Shown here one piece after another: positions 49,316 through 58,361 of a stretch of DNA of 64,000 nt. Under the pieces are notes generated by a model. That model worked only from the letters and a program-made list of their open reading frames with translations. It had not been told where the DNA came from and searched no databases. The stretch covers positions 2,914,001-2,978,000 of the forward strand of contig NZ_CP080598.1 in the NCBI RefSeq assembly GCF_019598945.1, given 5' to 3'. The number at the start of each line of letters is the position of its first letter. The first letter of the stretch is position 1. A program made the position numbers and the translations under genes. This DNA comes from Sphaerospermopsis torques-reginae ITEP-024. GTDB lineage: Bacteria; Cyanobacteriota; Cyanobacteriia; Cyanobacteriales; Nostocaceae.

Positions 49316-49825
49316 CTAGCCCACGATTCCAGAACGCAAAGCCCGTACTGCCGCTTGAGTGCGGTCATCAGCAGATAGCTTGTTAAGAATATTGCGAACA
49401 TGAGTTTTTACAGTCCCAATTGTGATAAATAGCTTGTCGGCGATGACAGCATTACTACAACCTTCGACTATTAATTGTAATACTTCTAACTCCCTTTCTG
49501 TCAGATTGTAAGGTTCTATTGGCTGCTGATTTTCCGCTGATGCTGAAGAGTCTACAACATTTTTAGTATTAGAGGATGCAGATGCTGGTTGAGTTGGATT
49601 TTGCTGTGCTTGTTGCAACACTATTTTGGCGATCGCCGGATCAATCCATGCATAGCCGTTGTCAGTTACTCGCACTGCTTCCAGCAAATTATCAAAGTTG
49701 ATATCCTTCATACAGTAGGAGTCAGCCCCGGCGGCAAAAGCTGCCAACACAGATTCCTTATTATCCTGTAAAGTCAAAATTAACACTTTGGTCTTTAACT
49801 CTTCAGTTTCAGCAATGCTTTTCAC
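49316..49825 (-). pseudogene. 3' part of a split NarL/FixJ-type response regulator
   Basis: The C-terminal piece starts at the insertion junction (KSIAETEELKTKVLILTLQDN), contains the end of the receiver (AFAAGADSYCMKD) and a full LuxR-type helix-turn-helix (YNLTERELEVLQLIVEGCSNAVIADKLFITIGTVKTHVRNILNKL). The receiver's beginning lies at 50997-51212, beyond a TnpB element. A GTG at the junction could start a truncated 169-residue DNA-binding protein, so partial function is conceivable. Confidence 0.85.
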
Positions 49826-50996
49826 CTGCTATATAAAACCTAGACAAAACTAGACTTTACTTTCTACTTCAACGGGAGCATGGGAGCAGTTATCCCTCGG
49901 TAGACTTTCACGCTTTAGCCAAACGCGATAAATTAATTGCAGCATTCAGATCCCTATCCATCTCAAAACTACAGTTCTCGCAGTGATAAATTCTTTCAGA
50001 TAAAGAAAGACTATCTTTTCTATGTCCACAGTGAGAACAGGTTTTACTTGATGGATAAAATCTATCAGCAATTATAATTTCACAACCAAACTTTTTAGCT
50101 TTATATTCTAGCTGACGCTTAAACTCATGAAACCCACAATCAGCTATTGCTTGGGCTAATTTATGGTTTGATAACATCCCTGAAACATTCAAATCTTCTA
50201 CTACTATCTGAGCGTGGTTTTTGCATAAGTAAGTAGTGATTTGGTGAAGAGTATCTTTTCTCAGGTTTGCTATTCTTGCATGATGTCTAGCTAGTTTAAT
50301 TTTGGCTTTATGCTTATTGCTTGAACCTTTAGCCTTTCTAGAGTAGATATTAGATAATCTTTGTAGTTTAGCTAGATTCTGTTTATAGTGTTTAGGATTA
50401 GGAAATATAACACCAGTGCTTAGTGTAGCTAGTTCCTTTACTCCCAAATCAACACCAACAGCATCATGTTTTTTAATAGTTGGTTGACAGTCTTGTTCAT
50501 AAGAAAAGGCTATATACCAACTATCAGCAGTCCTGGAAATAATAATACTTTTACAGGTGGTGTGAGGTAATCCTTCATAAGTTTTTACCCATCCAATTGT
50601 TGGTAGTTTTATTGATGTACCACCTACAGGAATTGGTTTACCACCATTATCAATTGTAAAACTATCATTTTTCCCTTTCTTTTTGAAGTTGGGATATTTA
50701 GACTGTCCTTTAAAAAATCTCTGGAAAGATTCACCTAAACGATCAAAGGCGTATTGAGTGATTTTCTGACAAATACCTTTTTCTTTAATCCATGCCAATT
50801 CAGGTTTTACATGGTTATTAAAGAATTTTTTGAGGATATATTTGTTTGGCTTTAATCCATCTTTATACAAATCCTGCCAAGTAGCTAAACCCCAATTATA
50901 GGTAAACCTTGCTATACCAGCGTGTTTAGCCATTAATATTTCCTGGGTTTTGTTTAACTTGAGTTTTGTTTTGATAGATAAAAGCATTGCTCGACC
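49826..50996 (-). mobile_element. TnpB-only IS200/IS605-type (IS1341-like) element
   Basis: About 1.17 kb separates the two halves of the response regulator gene and contains a single gene, tnpB, and no tnpA. The right end downstream of tnpB has a hairpin-prone stretch (AGTCTAGTTTTGTCTAGG, minus strand near 49840-49855) as expected for the 3' part of the omega RNA. There is no target duplication, as usual for this family. Exact ends are uncertain by a few bases. Confidence 0.85.
49908..50987 (-). CDS. tnpB: TnpB RNA-guided nuclease (IS605 OrfB family)
   Basis: A full-length 359-residue TnpB. The N-terminus MLLSIKTKLKLNKTQEILMA and QKITQYAFDRLGESFQRFF are typical. The RuvC residues are present: Asp180 in GVDLGVKELA, Glu264 in IVVEDLNVSGM, and DRDLNAAINLS at 344-354. 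The zinc finger CSHCG...YHCENC (317-339) is complete. The protein is an omega-RNA-guided DNA nuclease that helps the element persist at its site. It looks intact, so cleavage activity is plausible, but mobility needs a TnpA supplied from elsewhere. Confidence 0.93.
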   Translation of the reverse strand: MLLSIKTKLKLNKTQEILMAKHAGIARFTYNWGLATWQDLYKDGLKPNKYILKKFFNNHVKPELAWIKEKGICQKITQYAFDRLGESFQRFFKGQSKYPNFKKKGKNDSFTIDNGGKPIPVGGTSIKLPTIGWVKTYEGLPHTTCKSIIISRTADSWYIAFSYEQDCQPTIKKHDAVGVDLGVKELATLSTGVIFPNPKHYKQNLAKLQRLSNIYSRKAKGSSNKHKAKIKLARHHARIANLRKDTLHQITTYLCKNHAQIVVEDLNVSGMLSNHKLAQAIADCGFHEFKRQLEYKAKKFGCEIIIADRFYPSSKTCSHCGHRKDSLSLSERIYHCENCSFEMDRDLNAAINLSRLAKA

Positions 50997-51212
50997 TCAA
51001 CACTCTCTTGTTAGCTTAATACCATCCTTGTCTGGTAAACCGATATCGACAATAGCAATATCTGGTTGTAATTTTTTTAGCATTTCTAGTCCTTCAGCAG
51101 CATTGGCAACTTCCCCGACAAATTCAAATTCTTTTTTTTGTAGGAGTGCTGTCCGAATGCCCACACGAGTGAGATCATGATCTTCAATGAGCGCGATGCG
51201 AATTTTACTCAT
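50997..51212 (-). pseudogene. 5' part of a split NarL/FixJ-type response regulator
   Basis: Start at ATG 51212: MSKIRIALIEDHDLTRVGIRTALL..., with the acidic pair EDH, and phosphoacceptor Asp in DIAIVDIGLPDKDG, ending LTREC then a stop created at the edge of the TnpB element. Joined to the 3' part it would give a normal regulator of about 240 residues. It lies upstream of the PP2C/kinase pair and probably once belonged to that signalling cluster. Confidence 0.88.
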
Positions 51213-51506
51213 AGTTAACTTATGCTTGTTAATACTCAGTTTTACATCCTCACGCCTAAAAAGCATGAAATGATCAGAAAATGCTTTGCTTGCAGAAATG
51301 GGCAAAAGGTCAGGAAGGCTATAATTTTAACTATAATGAATACCTTGATACAGATATATAGAGATGTTGTTTCTTGAGCAAGCAGATTTTTCTTCAGTCA
51401 AACAAGAATGGAGCTAAAAGTAAGCTGATATGTACAATCCATGTGGGAAAAAATTTGATAAACTAAGCTTCTAAATAATTTGGTGTAAATCTCATAAGAA
51501 TATACT

Positions 51507-52271
51507 ATGTATAAAGTATCCACAAAATTTTCAGTATTGGGCTTACCAGTTCATGTGATGACAAATTATCCCGGCTGGTTGCTCGAATGCCTCCAAGAAG
51601 GTAGGGGAACTCAAGTAGTCACACTCAATTCAGAAATGACTATGCAAGCAGAGCGTAATCGCTCCCTAGCAGAAGTAATTCAAAATGCTGATCTGGTGAT
51701 TCCAGATGGATCAGGGGTGGTTTTGTATTTGCAGTATTTATTAAGGCAAAAAGTAAAACGTTGTCCAGGAATTGAATTAGCAGAAAAACTGTTACAGGAA
51801 ATCGGCCAACAAAAAACAGATACCAAAATATTTTTCTATGGAGGAGCTACGGGAGTAGCCGCAACCGCCGCAGAGTTTTGGCAGCAGCAAATACCAGATT
51901 TGAATATAGTAGGGACCCACTCTGGATATCATTCCCCAGAAGAGGAAGAAATATTACAGCAAACTTTAACCCAGTTGCAACCACAAGTTATTTTTGTTGG
52001 TTTAGGTGTACCACGTCAAGAGTTATGGATAGCTAAAAACCGCCATTTTTGTCCCCACGCCATTTGGATCGGGGTTGGTGGTAGTTTTGATATATGGTCT
52101 GGGAGAAAATCTCGCGCTCCCCGTTGGTTGACAAATAACAATTTAGAATGGTTGTATCGTTTGTATCAAGAGCCTTGGCGTTGGCGACGAATGCTGGCTT
52201 TGCCTGAGTTTGTCTTCAAAGCCCTGTTTTATCGCTTAACTCACAGCAGTATACACAGTGCTGGGTACTGA
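51507..52271 (+). CDS. WecG/TagA/CpsF-family glycosyltransferase
   Basis: A 254-residue GT26 enzyme: VVTLNSEMTMQAERNRSLAEVIQNADLVIPDGSGVV, RCPGIELAEKLL, FFYGGATGVAATAAEFW, LQPQVIFVGLGVPRQELWIAKN and IWIGVGGSFDIWSGRKSRAPRWL. The family adds ManNAc(A) or similar sugars to undecaprenyl-linked intermediates in exopolysaccharide or wall polymer synthesis at the inner face of the membrane. The ATG lacks a strong ribosome binding site. A truncated ftsE-like gene follows on the same strand. Confidence 0.92.
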   Translation: MYKVSTKFSVLGLPVHVMTNYPGWLLECLQEGRGTQVVTLNSEMTMQAERNRSLAEVIQNADLVIPDGSGVVLYLQYLLRQKVKRCPGIELAEKLLQEIGQQKTDTKIFFYGGATGVAATAAEFWQQQIPDLNIVGTHSGYHSPEEEEILQQTLTQLQPQVIFVGLGVPRQELWIAKNRHFCPHAIWIGVGGSFDIWSGRKSRAPRWLTNNNLEWLYRLYQEPWRWRRMLALPEFVFKALFYRLTHSSIHSAGY

Positions 52272-52308
52272 TGGGGTAATTGGTGATTGGTGATGAGGAT
52301 GTTTACAA

Positions 52309-52644
52309 ATGTCAACAGTTTACATAACAGAAGAAACAGACAGTCAACAGCAGGTTAGTCAAGCTGGGACAATGCTAGAGTTACGCTCTGTCACCAAGAC
52401 GTATACCAACGGTTATCATGCCCTGCTCAATGTGAGTATCAATATCAAAAAGGGAGAATTTCTCTTTGTTACAGGTCCTAGTGGTTCGGGAAAATCAACC
52501 TTTTTAAAGTTGTTGTATGGTCAAGAGGTAATTGTTGATGATTTGAATGTAGCAAATTTGCGGGGCGATCGCTTATCATTGTTACGCCGTCGCATCGGAA
52601 TTATTTTTCAAGACTATACTAGAAGTAATAAGATTGGAAAATAA
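52309..52644 (+). pseudogene. ftsE: truncated FtsE-like ABC ATPase
   Basis: The first 111 residues of an FtsE-type ATPase remain: LELRSVTKTYTNGYHALLNVSINIKKGEF, Walker [19 protein letters not shown], and LRRRIGIIFQDY, after which the sequence degenerates (TRSNKIGK, stop). Signature, Walker B and H-loop are missing. In addition, a few residues expected between LLYGQ and EVIVDD are absent, an in-frame deletion. Such a fragment cannot hydrolyse ATP; a complete ftsE should exist elsewhere. Confidence 0.85.
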
Positions 52645-52731
52645 GAAATTTTTTCTGGTTTTCTGATCTTGGCAAGGAGAGGTTTAAACCTTGAATGAAA
52701 CAATTGTCAATTGTCAATTATCAATTGATAG

Positions 52732-53493
52732 CTAATGCACTTCTTGCTTAACAGTTGTAGAGATTTTTTGAGATATAGGTACAAGAGGTTTGGCGCTGCT
52801 GGATAGTAGCATTGGTAATCCATCTAAGGTTTGCAAACTATTCAACGCTGCTTGGCGAACTACCGCTTCTTCTTCCCTACTCAGTAAAAGTTGCAAACAT
52901 TCAATAACATCTTGCTTTACTGAAGCATCAACTTGTTTACGAGTGATGAATTTAGTTAGTTGGCGCACAGCAAGCAAGCGTTTTAAAGGATCTGTTTCTG
53001 TTAAGTTATTTAACACTTGTTCCAGATGCTCTTCCTCTCGATTTCCGTGAAAGCTGAAGATTTGCCACACCAACAAAATTAAAGTTAGTAATGTCCCAAA
53101 CCCTTGCAAAATAGCACCAACAGCCAACCAGAGACTTGAAGAATCAACCCAAATGGCAGCGGCCATATAAGTCATAAAAGTAGCAATACCACCACTAGCA
53201 ACTGCTAAAGCTAACCGACTGTTAGCACTGTTTAAAAACCTGCGTATTTCTAACCAGTGTATTTGCCAGTTCCATTTAGGTATTGCATAAGCGATGAGCA
53301 TTACTCCAATGCCAACTGCAAGTGCTAACAGCAACTTCCAGTTCCAAAACAGCATAGCAACGATGATTGTCAAAAACCCAAGAATCCTTCCAGGTTCAGA
53401 GAAACGTTTGAATTTTCGTTGCTTTGGGTTTCCTGTCTTGATCTCTGGAAGCTGGTTGATTAATTGCCGCCAAAAAGACAAAGCCTGTGTCAC
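52732..53493 (-). CDS. membrane protein with C-terminal armadillo/HEAT-like helices
   Basis: A 253-residue protein with four hydrophobic helices in the first 145 residues (ILGFLTIIVAMLFWNWKLLLALAVGIGVMLIAYAI; LALAVASGGIATFMTYMAAAIWV; LWLAVGAILQGFGTLLTLILLVWQIF) and a C-terminal alpha-helical domain (NNLTETDPLKRLLAVRQLTKFIT...EEEAVVRQAALNSLQTLDG) that looks like armadillo-type repeats. Conserved in cyanobacteria as far as I can tell; no known function. Probably binds a partner on the cytoplasmic side. Confidence 0.75.
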   Translation of the reverse strand: MTQALSFWRQLINQLPEIKTGNPKQRKFKRFSEPGRILGFLTIIVAMLFWNWKLLLALAVGIGVMLIAYAIPKWNWQIHWLEIRRFLNSANSRLALAVASGGIATFMTYMAAAIWVDSSSLWLAVGAILQGFGTLLTLILLVWQIFSFHGNREEEHLEQVLNNLTETDPLKRLLAVRQLTKFITRKQVDASVKQDVIECLQLLLSREEEAVVRQAALNSLQTLDGLPMLLSSSAKPLVPISQKISTTVKQEVH

Positions 53494-53711
53494 AGTTCTT
53501 ACCTACTTGATATCAGATTTTTTGATTTGCGGACAGAATGCCCACTTCTCAAGAATTATATTTGATTCATGGACTTTCCGCTTTTGATGTCATCACTAAA
53601 GTCAGCATCTAGTAGAATTATTAAAAACAAGCTTCAACCAAGGATGTCGGCTTCTTTTTGTCCACAGGGGTAAATAACGCGATTGCCTCACAAAACTAAC
53701 ACATAATACTT

Positions 53712-54608
53712 ATGTTACAACCACTAGGATTTGAGCAATTCTCTATAAATACCTCATTAGGTAGGATGGCATACTATATTGCTAGTGGCTCACCTTGGCA
53801 GGACAATAGCGAAAAATCTGATCGGGAAACTTTGTTGTTTCTGCATGGTTTTGGTGGTGGTTCTTCTGCTTATGAATGGTCGAAAGTATATCCAGCTTTT
53901 GCGGCTGAATATCGGGTTATTGCACCAGATTTAATCGGTTGGGGTCGCTCTGAGCATCCGCAACGCAGTTACAAAATTGAGGATTATTTGACAACCATTC
54001 AAGAGTTTATTGAGCAGACTTGTACAAAGCCAGTGATGGTAATAGCCTCTTCTCTTACCGCAGCTTTTATCATTAGATTGGCGATCGCCTGTCCCGATTT
54101 ATTTAAGTCTTTAATTCTTGTCAGTCCTGCTGGACTTTCTGACTTTGGCCAAGACTACTCTCGCAGCTTTTTTGCCCAGTTGATCAGTGTACCTGTAGTT
54201 GACCGCTTGTTATATAGTACAGGTATTGCCACTGATGCAGGTATTCGCAGCTTTTTGGAGCAACGACAATTTGCCCAGTCAAATCGAGTTTATCAAGAAA
54301 TTGTCAACGCTTATTTACAATCTGCCCAACAACCAAATGCTGAATATGCAGCTTTATCTTTTGTCCGGGGAGACTTATGTTTTGATTTGTCTCTTTACAT
54401 TCAACAGTTAGCAACTCCTACTGCTATTATTTGGGGACAAAAATCACAATTTACTGGACCTGATATTGGTCGTCGTTTTGCAGAAATGAATCCCCAAAGT
54501 GTTAGATTTTTTCAACCTTTAGAAAATGTCGGATTAACTCCCCAATTAGAATTACCTGCGGTGACAATTGGATTAATTCGCAAGTTTTTAACTTTACTAA
54601 ATGGGTGA
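53712..54608 (+). CDS. alpha/beta-hydrolase fold protein, catalytic His unclear
   Basis: A 298-residue alpha/beta hydrolase: oxyanion region LLFLHGFGGGSSAYEWSKVYPAF, RVIAPDLIGWGRSEHP, nucleophile region VMVIASSLTAAFIIRLA, and LATPTAIIWGQKS. The usual GHxPxxE motif near the C-terminus that supplies the catalytic His is replaced by ENVGLTPQLELP. Either another His serves or the protein is a non-hydrolytic member of the fold. The nucleophile elbow (ASSLT) also lacks the usual final Gly. Isolated gene. Confidence 0.8.
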   Translation: MLQPLGFEQFSINTSLGRMAYYIASGSPWQDNSEKSDRETLLFLHGFGGGSSAYEWSKVYPAFAAEYRVIAPDLIGWGRSEHPQRSYKIEDYLTTIQEFIEQTCTKPVMVIASSLTAAFIIRLAIACPDLFKSLILVSPAGLSDFGQDYSRSFFAQLISVPVVDRLLYSTGIATDAGIRSFLEQRQFAQSNRVYQEIVNAYLQSAQQPNAEYAALSFVRGDLCFDLSLYIQQLATPTAIIWGQKSQFTGPDIGRRFAEMNPQSVRFFQPLENVGLTPQLELPAVTIGLIRKFLTLLNG

Positions 54609-54726
54609 TTGGTGACTGGTGACTGGGGAAAAAATTTTAGATTTTAGATTTTAGATTTTAGATTGGAGTTCATGAAATACAATCCAAAATCCAAAATCCA
54701 AAATCCAAAATTGAATTACCCATTAC
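54604..54726. repeat. heptamer arrays (GGTGACT, TTTTAGA, AAATCCA)
   Basis: Several short arrays in the convergent gap: GGTGACT units, four ATTTTAG units and four AAAATCC units. Confidence 0.9.
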
Positions 54727-54733
54727 CAAAATA

Positions 54734-55267
54734 TTATTTATCTTGTAAACGAATATCAATGACAGAAGCGTTGAAATTATAGTTAAACCCTTCTAATTCA
54801 AAAGGCATACCTATTTTAACTTTACTATTACCTAAAACTGGACCACTATCAGTAACTTGAGCTTTGCCTTCTAATGTCAAAAGAAAATCTGTACTAAAAT
54901 TGTTTGCCCTGGGATCTGCTAATTCTTTAACTGTACCATCTGGTTGGGGAACAGTGACAGTTCTTGCTAGTTGTTGAATAGATTTAATCCCAATTTGTCC
55001 GTAGGGTTGATTACGAATAATTACGTTTGTTTTACCGCCCTTAGTAAATCCTTGTTTAAATAACTGCTCAGGATCGCGGACGTTTAAACCACGTACTACT
55101 AAGTCTACTTCTATAGGTACTGTCTTTGTGCCAACTTGAGCGACAGAACCGGATGTTCCCGGAAATATAAAGATGCCGATGATCACTAATAAGATTACTA
55201 ATGCAGCACCCAAATCTAGTAAGTTGATTTTGCCGAATAAGCGACCTTTGGAATCTAAAATACGCAT
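54734..55267 (-). CDS. DUF4330 domain protein
   Basis: A 177-residue protein matching the DUF4330 pattern found in cyanobacteria: MRILDSKGRLFGKINLLDLGAALVILLVIIGIFIFPG with one N-terminal membrane helix, then a soluble periplasmic beta-rich domain (TKTVPIEVDLVVRGLNVRDPEQLFKQGFTKGGKTNVIIRNQPYG). Function unknown. The ATG at 55267 is followed by the canonical N-terminus, so the start is well supported. Confidence 0.85.
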   Translation of the reverse strand: MRILDSKGRLFGKINLLDLGAALVILLVIIGIFIFPGTSGSVAQVGTKTVPIEVDLVVRGLNVRDPEQLFKQGFTKGGKTNVIIRNQPYGQIGIKSIQQLARTVTVPQPDGTVKELADPRANNFSTDFLLTLEGKAQVTDSGPVLGNSKVKIGMPFELEGFNYNFNASVIDIRLQDK

Positions 55268-55510
55268 AACAAGTTTTTTGAGGTTGGGGTGAATTAAAAC
55301 AGAGTTTTCAAGGGAAGTAACAATTGTGCCTACTAGATAATCAATTAATACGGTTGGATAGTGCAGTTATGCGACAGTCTATCATGGCTGGTATAGTTAG
55401 GATCAGGCTGGCTGATATAACAGTTGACAATTTCTGATTTTTAATCATAGCGTAGACTTTAGGGGTTTTTTGTCTTGCCATTGTAGTGTGAAATAATTTC
55501 TTTCTGAATT

Positions 55511-55602
55511 AGGACTTACGCAAGATTGGAATAAAAACCTGATTTTTGCCTAGGGGTAATTCATGAATTACCCCTAATTTAGTTCTGTTTTGCGTGACTC
55601 CT
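55511..55602. mobile_element. 92-bp MITE-like element, AGGACTTACGCAA ends
   Basis: AGGACTTACGCAA (55511-55523) and the inverted TTGCGTGACTCCT (55590-55602) bound a perfect inner palindrome GGGGTAATTCATGAATTACCCC. Similar ends are widespread in cyanobacteria. It lies in the 424-bp gap between divergent genes, upstream of the M48 protease gene, and no other feature is seen there. Confidence 0.7.
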
Positions 55603-55691
55603 GTGAATTTTGATGGTTGTTTGCTTACGGCTAAATGCTTACTCACAAATAAACAGGTATTGAGTTGAGAATGCAACCTAGTAAGCTGTAA

Positions 55692-56594
55692 ATGCGTCCT
55701 TATTTTCAGTTCTCACACAACTCTCTTTTCACGCTGATTATGATTAACTGGAATAAATTTTTGGCAAGTTACCGTGTATGGCGGCGGCGCTGGTTATATC
55801 CGTTGATTTCGGTAATTGTGGCTATAAGTTTGTGCTTGAGTACACCCTTGCCCAGCAAAGCTATCGACTTACTACCGCTGTTATTCCAAGGTGTACAAAT
55901 ATTTCAATTATCTAATTTATCTACTCGTCAGGAAGTTGAGCTTGGTAGGCAGATGAATAATGAACTGCGCCAAGAGGTGAGAATTTCCCGGAATCGGCAG
56001 CTTACTAGCTATATAGAGGAAGTTGGTAGAAGGTTAGCAGCTAATAGCGATCGCCCTAATATTCCTTATACTTTCCAGGTAGTTGAGGATGATGCTGTCA
56101 ATGCTTTTGCAACTTTAGGCGGTTTCGTGTATGTAAATACAGGGTTGATACAAGCTGCGGAAAATGAAGCAGAATTAGCGAGTGTTATTGGCCATGAAAT
56201 GGGGCATATTGAGGGTAAACACTTGGTTAAGCAGATGCGACAAAGAGCGATCGCTAGTGGTATAGCAACAGCAACTGGCTTAAATCGCAGTCAAGCTGTA
56301 GCTATAGGTGTTGATTTAGCTCTCAACCGTCCGCGCAGTCGTCAGGATGAATATGATGCTGACACAAGAGGACTAAAAATTTTAACACAGGCTGGTTATG
56401 CTCCCTCCGCGATGGTTTCGTTTATGAAAAAGTTACAGGGAAGAAGTGTTATTCCCACCTTTTTGAGTACACACCCTGGAGCAAGCGATCGCGTTAAGTC
56501 ACTTCAACGCCAAATAGACGATCTGCCAAGTAATAGCAATTATGGCTTAGATAATGCAGATTATAAAGCTAATATCCGAGCTTTGCTACTTTAG
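55692..56594 (+). CDS. M48-family metalloprotease (BepA/Oma1-like)
   Basis: A 300-residue zinc protease. The zinc site is HEMGHIEGKH (His168, Glu169, His172) with the third ligand in DEYDADTRG (about residue 220). A membrane segment or signal sequence (WLYPLISVIVAISLCLSTPLPSKAI) is near the N-terminus, so the enzyme is periplasmic or lumenal and may take part in protein quality control. The listed ATG has no good ribosome binding site; ATG 55740 (MINWNKF) is an equally good start. Confidence 0.9.
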   Translation: MRPYFQFSHNSLFTLIMINWNKFLASYRVWRRRWLYPLISVIVAISLCLSTPLPSKAIDLLPLLFQGVQIFQLSNLSTRQEVELGRQMNNELRQEVRISRNRQLTSYIEEVGRRLAANSDRPNIPYTFQVVEDDAVNAFATLGGFVYVNTGLIQAAENEAELASVIGHEMGHIEGKHLVKQMRQRAIASGIATATGLNRSQAVAIGVDLALNRPRSRQDEYDADTRGLKILTQAGYAPSAMVSFMKKLQGRSVIPTFLSTHPGASDRVKSLQRQIDDLPSNSNYGLDNADYKANIRALLL

Positions 56595-56605
56595 GATGCA
56601 GAGTG

Positions 56606-57370
56606 TCAATAGACTCGTTGCTTATGACGACGACTGACTTGGATCTGATGTGGTAAAATCCTCGTAACTGCTTTTTCCAAAGGCAAAGTACGAACGGTGT
56701 GATTAAAAACATTGGCTTGATAAACTAAGTTGTTGGTAATATCCAATGCGGTTAACCAACCACTACGGGGATGATAAGCACCTGTATCAATATCTAACCA
56801 GCCTTCTCCTTGTGCTAATTGACCAGGGGCAACCCCTGGTAAAGTGAAGGTGATGGTATGACCGACGATGATTAACTTGTCAGTAAAGTACGGTAGTTCC
56901 ATGCTGTGAAATTCATTACGTATCCAGCAAAGTTCCTGGGAGGTTTGTTCAGAGACAGACTTGCTGGGATCAACACCTGCATGGGTTAACCAAACATCTC
57001 CTAAGTCAAGATATGTTGGTAAATTTGCAAACCAGTCTAGATGGTCTTGGGGAATTTGCGCTGATTGATAACTGGTCATGGTTGCTTGTCCGCCACTATA
57101 AAGCCATGCCTGTATTATTTTATTAGAGTTAAAATCCTTACTCATTACACTTAAAAGCATCTGCTCATGATTACCTAGCAAACAAGAATAGTTATTGTTC
57201 TTAACAAAATCTACTACCTGTGCGCTTTGTGGTCCACGATCTATTAAGTCTCCCAAAAAATAGACTTGATCTTCTGATGTGGGAGCAAATTCCTTCAGAA
57301 GTATCATTAGACCTTGATAGTAACCATGTACATCACCAATAATTATTCTGCGTGGCCTGGTTTCACTCAT
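56606..57370 (-). CDS. calcineurin-like serine/threonine phosphatase
   Basis: A 254-residue metallophosphoesterase of the PPP/ApaH group: IGDVHGYYQGL (GDxHG), VYFLGDLIDRGPQS (GDxxDRG), LLGNHEQML (GNHE), and HAGVDPS plus VGHTITF for the remaining metal ligands. Protein phosphatase (PrpE/PP1-like) or symmetrical Ap4A hydrolase activity is possible. Stops 11 bp from the convergent M48 protease gene. Confidence 0.92.
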   Translation of the reverse strand: MSETRPRRIIIGDVHGYYQGLMILLKEFAPTSEDQVYFLGDLIDRGPQSAQVVDFVKNNNYSCLLGNHEQMLLSVMSKDFNSNKIIQAWLYSGGQATMTSYQSAQIPQDHLDWFANLPTYLDLGDVWLTHAGVDPSKSVSEQTSQELCWIRNEFHSMELPYFTDKLIIVGHTITFTLPGVAPGQLAQGEGWLDIDTGAYHPRSGWLTALDITNNLVYQANVFNHTVRTLPLEKAVTRILPHQIQVSRRHKQRVY

Positions 57371-57427
57371 TTGTTCTAGTTGGGAATCAATAAATTGACT
57401 GATATAGTTTTACTACAGTTTTATTTA

Positions 57428-57588
57428 GGGAGCATCCAAATTTTGAAAAAATAAACGCAGACACACTCAAAATCCTCTTAAAATCTCTTAACTTTGTGTA
57501 CTTTGCGTTCTTTGCGGTTCAATCATATCAAGCCCTGGATGAATTGCCAGATTTCAAAAAAATAAACTTACACATTTGGGATGCTCCC
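57428..57588. mobile_element. 161-bp MITE with GGGAGCATCCmAAAT ends and 8-bp TSD
   Basis: GGGAGCATCCAAATTTT (start 57428) and the inverse of GGGAGCATCCCAAATGTG (end 57588) bound the element, flanked by the direct repeat TTTATTTA at 57420-57427 and 57589-57596. The interior carries a CTTTGTGTACTTTGCGTTC-type dispersed repeat. It sits in the 376-bp gap between divergent genes. An 8-bp duplication marks transposition; no source IS is in the window. Confidence 0.85.
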
Positions 57589-57752
57589 TTTATTTATGGT
57601 ATTTTCATCTGTAAAGTTGACTAATATCTAATTAATTATATAGTTAATTTTTAACAAATATATTCATTGACCAGGTGAAAACTTTATCAGATACAAGATG
57701 ATGATAGCTTAGAATATGAACAAGATCCGTTAGCCCAACTTGGTAGGTGAAA

Positions 57753-58037
57753 ATGTCTGATCAGTTCTCTCCAGAAATTAGCTCTCGTATCTGCAAACAT
57801 ATGAACGAAGATCATGCAGATGCTGTGGTTATCTATGCTCAGGTTTTTGGTAACGTCAAAAATGCCACAACAGCCCAGATGCTATCAATTGATGCTTTGG
57901 GTATGAATTTAAGCGCACAGGTGGATGGAGAAACAGTACCAGTTCGCATTCAGTTTGATCACACCTTAGCTGATGCTGAAGATGCTCATCAAACTTTGAT
58001 TGCGATGGTGAAGCAAGCACGAGTCAAGACAAAATAG
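57753..58037 (+). CDS. DUF2470 (HugZ C-terminal-like) protein
   Basis: A 94-residue protein equal to the DUF2470 domain: ICKHMNEDHADAVVIYAQVFG, LSIDALGMNLSAQV, and VRIQFDHTLADAEDAHQTLIAMV. In HugZ-type proteins this domain helps bind heme; in plants and cyanobacteria similar stand-alone or fused forms occur. ATG 57753 with AGGTGA 5 bases upstream is preferred over GTG 57747. Function here unproven. Confidence 0.88.
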   Translation: MSDQFSPEISSRICKHMNEDHADAVVIYAQVFGNVKNATTAQMLSIDALGMNLSAQVDGETVPVRIQFDHTLADAEDAHQTLIAMVKQARVKTK

Positions 58038-58057
58038 AGACTACTAAATAATAACCC

Positions 58058-58210
<153 letters not shown>

Positions 58211-58361
58211 ACGAACCATAAATCTGCTTGACAAGTGCCACAAGAGAAGAAACTCGGAAATTGTTAAGTGATATTACAAACCTTGGAAAAATATTGAGAA
58301 ATCGTCCGTCAGCCAAACATGGTTCTAAGGTAGAACCTATAGGATAGACTTGAGGCAAATA

